Source of the DNA: JAFGNV01 sp964612485
GTDB taxonomy: Bacteria > Chloroflexota > Anaerolineae > 4572-78 > J111
Direction: 5' to 3'
Length of the DNA stretch: 64,000 bases
Assembly: GCA_964612485.1 (NCBI GenBank)
Contig: CAZTFF010000023.1
Coordinates: 11,767 to 75,766 of the forward strand
In this document: positions 60,192 through 64,000 of the stretch, piece after piece
Numbering within the stretch: the first letter of the stretch is position 1
How the letters are laid out: each line of letters starts with the position of its first letter
The notes under the pieces: model-generated
Told to the model about the DNA's origin: nothing
Database searches by the model: none
What the model saw: only the letters and a program-made list of their open reading frames with translations
Translations under genes and position numbers: made by a program

Positions 60192-61672
60192 CCGCCGTTG
60201 AGGGTTTCTTGCAAATCCTTAAAGCCTTCCAGGGCCGATTCGATGTTTTCGATGATCTCGGCGGCCAGCACGTCGGGGTCGGGCAGGTTGTCCAGGTCGG
60301 CCAGGGTTTGGTCTTTGAGCCAGAAGATGTCGAGGTTGGTTTTGTCGCGGGCCATAATGTCGGCGTAGCTGAATTTGCGCCAGCGGCCTGCGGGGTTGTC
60401 AGGCGTGTAGCTTTCGCGGCGGTCAAAGCGATTCTCCGGGTGGTAGCAGTCAATAAAGTCTTGCAGGTCTTCAAACTTCAGCGGGTTCTTTTTGAGCGTA
60501 AAGTGGATGTTGGTGCGGAAGTCATAAATCCACACGGCTTTGGTCCAGGGGTCTTTGCCGGCGGGTTTGTTATCAAAAAAGATCACGTTGGCCTTAACGC
60601 CCTGTTTGTAAAAGATGCCGGTGGGCAGGCGCAAAATGGTGTGCAGGTCGGTGTTTTGCAGCAGGCGCTGGCGCACGGTTTCGCCCGCGCCGCCTTCAAA
60701 GAGCACGTTGTCGGGCACTACCACGGCGGCCCGGCCCGTGCTTTTGAGCATGGTGTGGATGTGCTGCACAAAGTTGAGCTGCTTGTTAGAGGTGGTGGCC
60801 CAAAAATCCTGCCGGTTGTAGGTGAACTCTTCGCGCTCTTGCTCGCCGGCTTGATTGGTGGCGGTGATGCTGCTCTTTTTGCCAAAGGGGGGATTGGCCA
60901 GCACGTAATCAAAACGCTCGCCGGTATCGGCGATGAGGGCATCGGTGGGCGCGATCATCGATTCGCCGTCGATCCGGCCGATGTTGTGCAAAAACATATT
61001 CATCAAACACAGGCGGCGGGTGCCGGCCACAATTTCGTTGCCGCGAAAGGTTTGCAGCTTGAGAAATTCTTTCTGCTGCTTGTTGAGGGCGTGGTTATCA
61101 ACCAGATAATCGTAGGCGGCCAAAAAGAAGCCGCCGGTGCCGCAGGCGGGGTCGGCGATGGTTTTTTCCGGCTCCGGGCGGGCGCAGGCCACCATGGCTT
61201 TGATGAGGGCGCGCGGCGTGAAGTATTGGCCCGCGCCGCTTTTGGTGTCTTCGGCGTTCTTTTCCAGCAGGCCCTCGTAGATGTCGCCTTTCACGTCGGT
61301 GCCCAGCAGCAGCCAGTTTTCGCGGTCGATCATGTCGATCACTTTAAAGAGCATGGCCGGGTCCTGGATTTTGTTTTGGCTTTTGGTGAAGATTTGGCCC
61401 AGCATGCCCGGCTTCCGGCCCAACTCGCGCAGCAGTTGCACGTAATGGCTTTCCAGGTCCGCGCCCTTTTTGCCGCGCAGGCTGTCCCAGTTGTATTCCG
61501 GGGGAACATCGATCACCCGGTTGTAGGGCGGTTTGGCGTACTCGGCGGCCATTTTGAGAAAGATGAGGTAGGTGAGTTGTTCCAGGTAATCACCGTAGCT
61601 GACGCCGGCATCGCGGAGCACGTTGCAGAAGCTCCACACTTTGGAAACAATGGCGCTGGTTTGGGGGGTCAT
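60185..61672 (-). CDS. hsdM: Type I restriction-modification DNA methyltransferase subunit
   Basis: A 495-aa N6-adenine methyltransferase, the modification subunit of a type I system. Seen: helical N-terminal domain (LRDAGVSYGDYLEQLTYLIF), AGQYFTPRALIKAMV, SAM motif I ADPACGTGGFFLAAYDYL, and catalytic NPPF in YVLANPPFGKK. The start is ATG 61672 with GGAG 6 nt upstream; an ATG at 61684 contains that site. It lies downstream of hsdS and the RAYT gene on the same strand. The restriction subunit hsdR is not in the window and would have to lie past 64000 or elsewhere. Confidence 0.95.
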   Translation of the reverse strand: MTPQTSAIVSKVWSFCNVLRDAGVSYGDYLEQLTYLIFLKMAAEYAKPPYNRVIDVPPEYNWDSLRGKKGADLESHYVQLLRELGRKPGMLGQIFTKSQNKIQDPAMLFKVIDMIDRENWLLLGTDVKGDIYEGLLEKNAEDTKSGAGQYFTPRALIKAMVACARPEPEKTIADPACGTGGFFLAAYDYLVDNHALNKQQKEFLKLQTFRGNEIVAGTRRLCLMNMFLHNIGRIDGESMIAPTDALIADTGERFDYVLANPPFGKKSSITATNQAGEQEREEFTYNRQDFWATTSNKQLNFVQHIHTMLKSTGRAAVVVPDNVLFEGGAGETVRQRLLQNTDLHTILRLPTGIFYKQGVKANVIFFDNKPAGKDPWTKAVWIYDFRTNIHFTLKKNPLKFEDLQDFIDCYHPENRFDRRESYTPDNPAGRWRKFSYADIMARDKTNLDIFWLKDQTLADLDNLPDPDVLAAEIIENIESALEGFKDLQETLNGGS

Positions 61673-61693
61673 TTTTTTCTCCATTCGTAATCC

Positions 61694-61726
61694 AAACCCT
61701 AAAGGTTTTTAAAACCTTTAGGGTTT
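61694..61726. repeat. RAYT-linked palindrome, copy A (variant)
   Basis: AAACCCTAAAGGTTTT mirrored by AAAACCTTTAGGGTTT with a single central T. It lies between the end of the RAYT gene and the start of hsdM, and has a different loop from copies B and C. The following TTTTT tail means it could also terminate transcription towards the right. Confidence 0.9.
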
Positions 61727-61738
61727 TTGGGTTTTTTG

Positions 61739-62377
61739 TTAATCAAAATCCTCGCCAATCAACGGCGCAATCTTGGCCAGGTTAACCGTAGACCGGTGTT
61801 TGGCTTCAATGTTTTGCAACCCGCCAAACCACTCAATCACCGCTTCCCGTTTCAGACGTGTAGCCTGCGTTGAAAACAGCGCGCTGTATGATGAGTAAGG
61901 CCAGTCTCGAAAATCATCAATCAGGCCGTGCCGCTGCGGGTTTTGGTGAATGTAGGTGATGAGTTGGATAAAATAGGCATCAGAATCTACGAGAATCCGG
62001 CCAAAGGGATGTTCAAACAGACTTCCGGTGCGATGGTAAGCATTGTTGACTGCTTTGGTGTAGGCGTTGAAGAGGTTGGAGAATTGTTGGCTTGGCTTCA
62101 AAACCTTCGTTGCTCCCGAAACCCTAAAGGTTTTAGAAACCTTTAGGGTTTTACACAGGGCTTCAATCTCATCTTCCCCCTTCACCCGCACCAGCAAATG
62201 AAAATGATTGGGCAGCAGGCAATAAGCAAACGTATCGGCCACCGGTTCAATGTGTTTGGCGTAGAGCCGCAAAAAGTGGCGATAGTTACGCTCTTCTTTG
62301 AACAGGTTCTCGCGGTTATTGCCCCGGTTGTAGATATGATAGTAGCAGTTGTATACCAAAGGTGGTGGGCTTGACAT
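61739..62377 (-). CDS. REP-associated tyrosine transposase (RAYT, Y1/HUH family)
   Basis: A 212-aa single-strand transposase-like protein. The HUH motif is H58-F-H60 (YCLLPNHFHLLVRV), the catalytic tyrosine is Y142 in LITYIHQNPQRHGL, and FSNLFNAYTKAVNNAY and RTGSLFEHPFGR are family hallmarks. Residues 76-88 (KTLKVSKTFRVS) are encoded by an in-frame copy of the 33-bp palindrome that also flanks the gene, an insertion absent from usual RAYTs. ATG 62377 has GGGAG 7 nt upstream; the longer ORF start reads through the flanking palindrome. It lies between hsdS and hsdM. Confidence 0.93.
   Translation of the reverse strand: MSSPPPLVYNCYYHIYNRGNNRENLFKEERNYRHFLRLYAKHIEPVADTFAYCLLPNHFHLLVRVKGEDEIEALCKTLKVSKTFRVSGATKVLKPSQQFSNLFNAYTKAVNNAYHRTGSLFEHPFGRILVDSDAYFIQLITYIHQNPQRHGLIDDFRDWPYSSYSALFSTQATRLKREAVIEWFGGLQNIEAKHRSTVNLAKIAPLIGEDFD
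62119..62151. repeat. RAYT-linked palindrome, copy B, inside the RAYT gene
   Basis: AAACCCTAAAGGTTT, TAG loop, AAACCTTTAGGGTTT: 15-bp perfect arms. It is inserted in frame and adds about 12 residues to the transposase. Identical to copy C over the whole 33 bp and a few flanking bases (CGAAACCC). Confidence 0.95.
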
Positions 62378-62394
62378 TGATTTTCTCCCAAGCG

Positions 62395-62427
62395 AAACCC
62401 TAAAGGTTTTAGAAACCTTTAGGGTTT
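62395..62427. repeat. RAYT-linked palindrome, copy C, at the hsdS 3' end
   Basis: Identical to copy B. It lies 18 nt upstream of the RAYT start codon and overlaps the last codons of hsdS; the TAA stop of hsdS (62409-62411) is formed by the palindrome itself. Confidence 0.95.
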
Positions 62428-63989
62428 TGGATCCGCTCCAACAACGCTGCCGCCGGTTCATCCGCCGACTCTTGCGGCACCAGTTTCCCGGCGAAGGCTT
62501 GTTTGAGGATGCTTTGCCGCAGGGCGTCCGCCTGCTGCAAGGCGGCGGCAATGGTTTGTTCCAGGTTGTCCACCACCGACAGCCGGGCTTCGATTTCCGA
62601 AACGATGGCGTGTTGTTCTTCTAGAGGACAGAAGGGTATCAAAAGGTTCTCCAGAATTGTCAGATTTATGTTTTTTTGCGCTGTAGCAGGAGCAAAGGCT
62701 TCGATCCTCTGTTGGACTGACTGAATGAAATAATCAACATATGTTGGCTCAACAATATCCTTAAATCCACTAAACCCTACGATGCTATCTGGAAAGCAAG
62801 CGTCAAATCCAAGAAATGCGGTTTCTGCAATGTTTGCGGCAATCGTTATACAAAGTGTGCCTTCAGGCCAGAGTTTACTCTGGGACAATCCAACTTCGTT
62901 GTATGTTTGACTATAGGTTCTGATTACACCATTTGCAGCCTTGACTTCTCCTGTCTGAATAAATGGATAATCTCCACCATACAGGATTTTATCATTTCTT
63001 GGTCTGTGTTTAGATTTTCCTCTGGCTAGTTCCCCGGTGTAGGCCAAATAATTATAAACCCACCCCTCCGGCAGACCCGGCAACTCGGCCAATTCAGCTT
63101 CGGTCAGGGGGGGCAAATCCTTTGGCTTTTGGGGTTTGGCCGGTTTGCGGCCCGGCTTACCCTCCGACTCCCATGCCTGCACCGCCGCCTGCCAATCGGC
63201 CAATTGCTGTTGGGTGCGGGCTTCGCGTTCCGCTTGTATCAGACCCAAAAGGTTTTCGCCGGACGTTTCACGTCCGCAACCTTTTGGGTCTTGCCCCCTG
63301 GCCGCCCGCCACCCCTCCGTCAATTTGCCCTCAAAGGCATATTTGAGTACGGCCTGACGGTAGATTTTGAGTTGTTCCCGCGATTGTTCCAGCGCGGCGA
63401 TGCTGTGGTCAAGGTCGCTGAACAGTTCTTCGATTTTGGCAACAATGCGGTGTTGCTCGGCGAGGGGGGGGATTAAAATCGGCAACTTGTTGAGTTTACC
63501 TACGGAAATATTTGAAATGTTAGTAGTTGTAGATGCTTCCGCCCTTACATCTTGTTTGAATTTCAATGAAGACAAATAATAATAAATCAACCTACTATTG
63601 AGTGGTTTAGGGGTTCTGAGATTTGCAATAAAAGTGCCAAGTGTCGATTTGAAAGGAATAGTTTTAACTTGAGCAACTTTACCCAAAAGGTTGAGGCTAT
63701 TTGATATTGAAATGAGGATGTCGCCCTCTTCAATAACTTGCTCGTCCCTTTTGAGGTACTCCTCACTGACAAACCACAGATCAGCCCAATCAACCTCATC
63801 CTGGACGTTGGCGGTTCGCAAGCAAGCAATTAATCCATCATCATTTTCGTATCTTTTCGCCTCTTTAGGAAAAGAAATTCCACGTATGGGTAACAGTACT
63901 TCTTCAATCGATGCTTCTACCCACCCAGGGGGTAAATCGGTTGTTGGTGTAGCCAGACCTGACAGGTCTTTGTTTTTGGAGTTGGTCAT
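62409..63989 (-). CDS. hsdS: Type I restriction-modification specificity subunit
   Basis: A 526-aa HsdS with two target-recognition domains (about residues 20-170 and 315-440) and two conserved helical spacers (PLAEQHRIVAKIEELFSDLD at 175-194; PLEEQHAIVSEIEARLSVVD). The length exceeds the usual 400-470 aa because of an inserted segment after the first spacer. Part of this (D234 to about G249, DPKGCGRETSGENLLG) is encoded by a palindrome. The last residues (NPKGF) and stop come from the RAYT-linked palindrome. The ATG overlaps a possible upstream stop (ATGA) at the window edge, so another gene probably precedes it. Confidence 0.93.
   Translation of the reverse strand: MTNSKNKDLSGLATPTTDLPPGWVEASIEEVLLPIRGISFPKEAKRYENDDGLIACLRTANVQDEVDWADLWFVSEEYLKRDEQVIEEGDILISISNSLNLLGKVAQVKTIPFKSTLGTFIANLRTPKPLNSRLIYYYLSSLKFKQDVRAEASTTTNISNISVGKLNKLPILIPPLAEQHRIVAKIEELFSDLDHSIAALEQSREQLKIYRQAVLKYAFEGKLTEGWRAARGQDPKGCGRETSGENLLGLIQAEREARTQQQLADWQAAVQAWESEGKPGRKPAKPQKPKDLPPLTEAELAELPGLPEGWVYNYLAYTGELARGKSKHRPRNDKILYGGDYPFIQTGEVKAANGVIRTYSQTYNEVGLSQSKLWPEGTLCITIAANIAETAFLGFDACFPDSIVGFSGFKDIVEPTYVDYFIQSVQQRIEAFAPATAQKNINLTILENLLIPFCPLEEQHAIVSEIEARLSVVDNLEQTIAAALQQADALRQSILKQAFAGKLVPQESADEPAAALLERIQNPKGF
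63242..63290. repeat. 49-bp palindrome inserted in frame in hsdS
   Basis: Outer arms GACCCAAAAGGTT (63242-63254) and AACCTTTTGGGTC (63278-63290) are exact complements. An inner hairpin CGGACGT-ttc-ACGTCCG lies at 63260-63276. The sequence is read through by hsdS without frameshift. It differs from the RAYT-linked palindromes, so it belongs to a second repeat family. Confidence 0.92.
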
Positions 63990-64000
63990 TGCTTATCCAT

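Noticed and set aside
60209..61690. A 493-codon open frame on the plus strand opposite hsdM.
   Set aside because: Antisense shadow; hsdM on the minus strand carries complete methyltransferase motifs and a ribosome binding site.
63242..63290. A frameshift or pseudogene in hsdS at the inserted palindrome.
   Set aside because: The frame reads through the palindrome without a stop, and both recognition domains are intact on either side.
1..64000. tRNA, rRNA or riboswitch genes.
   Set aside because: No cloverleaf-like or rRNA sequence was recognised by eye in the gaps. A covariance-model scan was not possible, so a missed small RNA cannot be excluded.

Overview
The window looks like a chromosomal segment of an uncultured Chloroflexota bacterium (Anaerolineae-like). 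This is inferred from gene content, not from a marker gene. The clues are an archaeal-type isopentenyl phosphate kinase of the sort reported in Roseiflexus relatives, several serine/threonine kinase and FHA signalling genes, a nickel-pincer cofactor (lar) operon, frequent TTG and GTG starts, and many short palindromic repeats between genes. I found no rRNA, tRNA or CRISPR array.

Layout. 1-7963 (minus) is a tight five-gene operon: TPR protein, J-domain protein with a degenerate HPD motif, GrpE, short DnaK and a SWIM-domain SNF2 ATPase that runs off the left edge. 8071-14808 (minus) holds housekeeping genes: prs, a methylmalonyl-CoA mutase B12 subunit, a class V aminotransferase-like protein, glucokinase, ppk1 and a CheY-like receiver. 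15099-22031 (plus) is a phospho-signalling cluster: Ser/Thr kinase with PQQ propeller, PP2C phosphatase, J-domain/vWA fusion, zinc-ribbon/FHA protein, an 81-aa protein and a CpXC protein. Then come Nudix, hisS, nadK and a TPR/B-box membrane protein. 25863-28586 (minus) carries a sigma-70 factor, a Lon-N protein and an unusual GntR/B12-binding regulator. 28879-36628 (plus) carries response regulators, rtcA, a GAF sensor kinase with a pseudo-receiver, a membrane protein, rnz and rsmG.

36768-39622 is an AT-rich, probably acquired restriction-like cassette: Mrr-type nuclease, phospholipase-D-type nuclease and only the C-terminal half of a DNA methyltransferase. 39684-41786 is a fused diadenylate cyclase plus YbbR protein. 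41944-46794 carries a GH3-like protein that has lost its catalytic residues, a membrane Ser/Thr kinase whose 3' end overlaps it on the other strand, and an FHA/winged-helix regulator. 46987-49503 is a PadR operon whose GyrI-like gene is interrupted by one in-frame TGA. 49891-51666 is a TetR regulator and a DUF362 ferredoxin-like protein, with matching palindromic operators in front of both. 51859-54957 has rlmI, rnc, a moaD-moaE fusion and moaC. 55323-59751 is larE-larB-(toxin/antitoxin pair)-larC followed by isopentenyl phosphate kinase.

60185-63989 (minus) is a type I restriction-modification locus (hsdS and hsdM) with a REP-associated tyrosine transposase (RAYT) between the two genes. Copies of one 33-bp palindrome flank the RAYT gene, lie inside it in frame, and supply the stop codon of hsdS. 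A different palindrome sits in frame inside hsdS, and five 22-bp tandem repeats lie just past hsdM. The strongest candidates for undescribed biology are the Hsp70/SNF2 operon, the kinase/J-vWA/FHA cluster, the GntR-B12 regulator, and the RAYT/palindrome invasion of the hsd locus.
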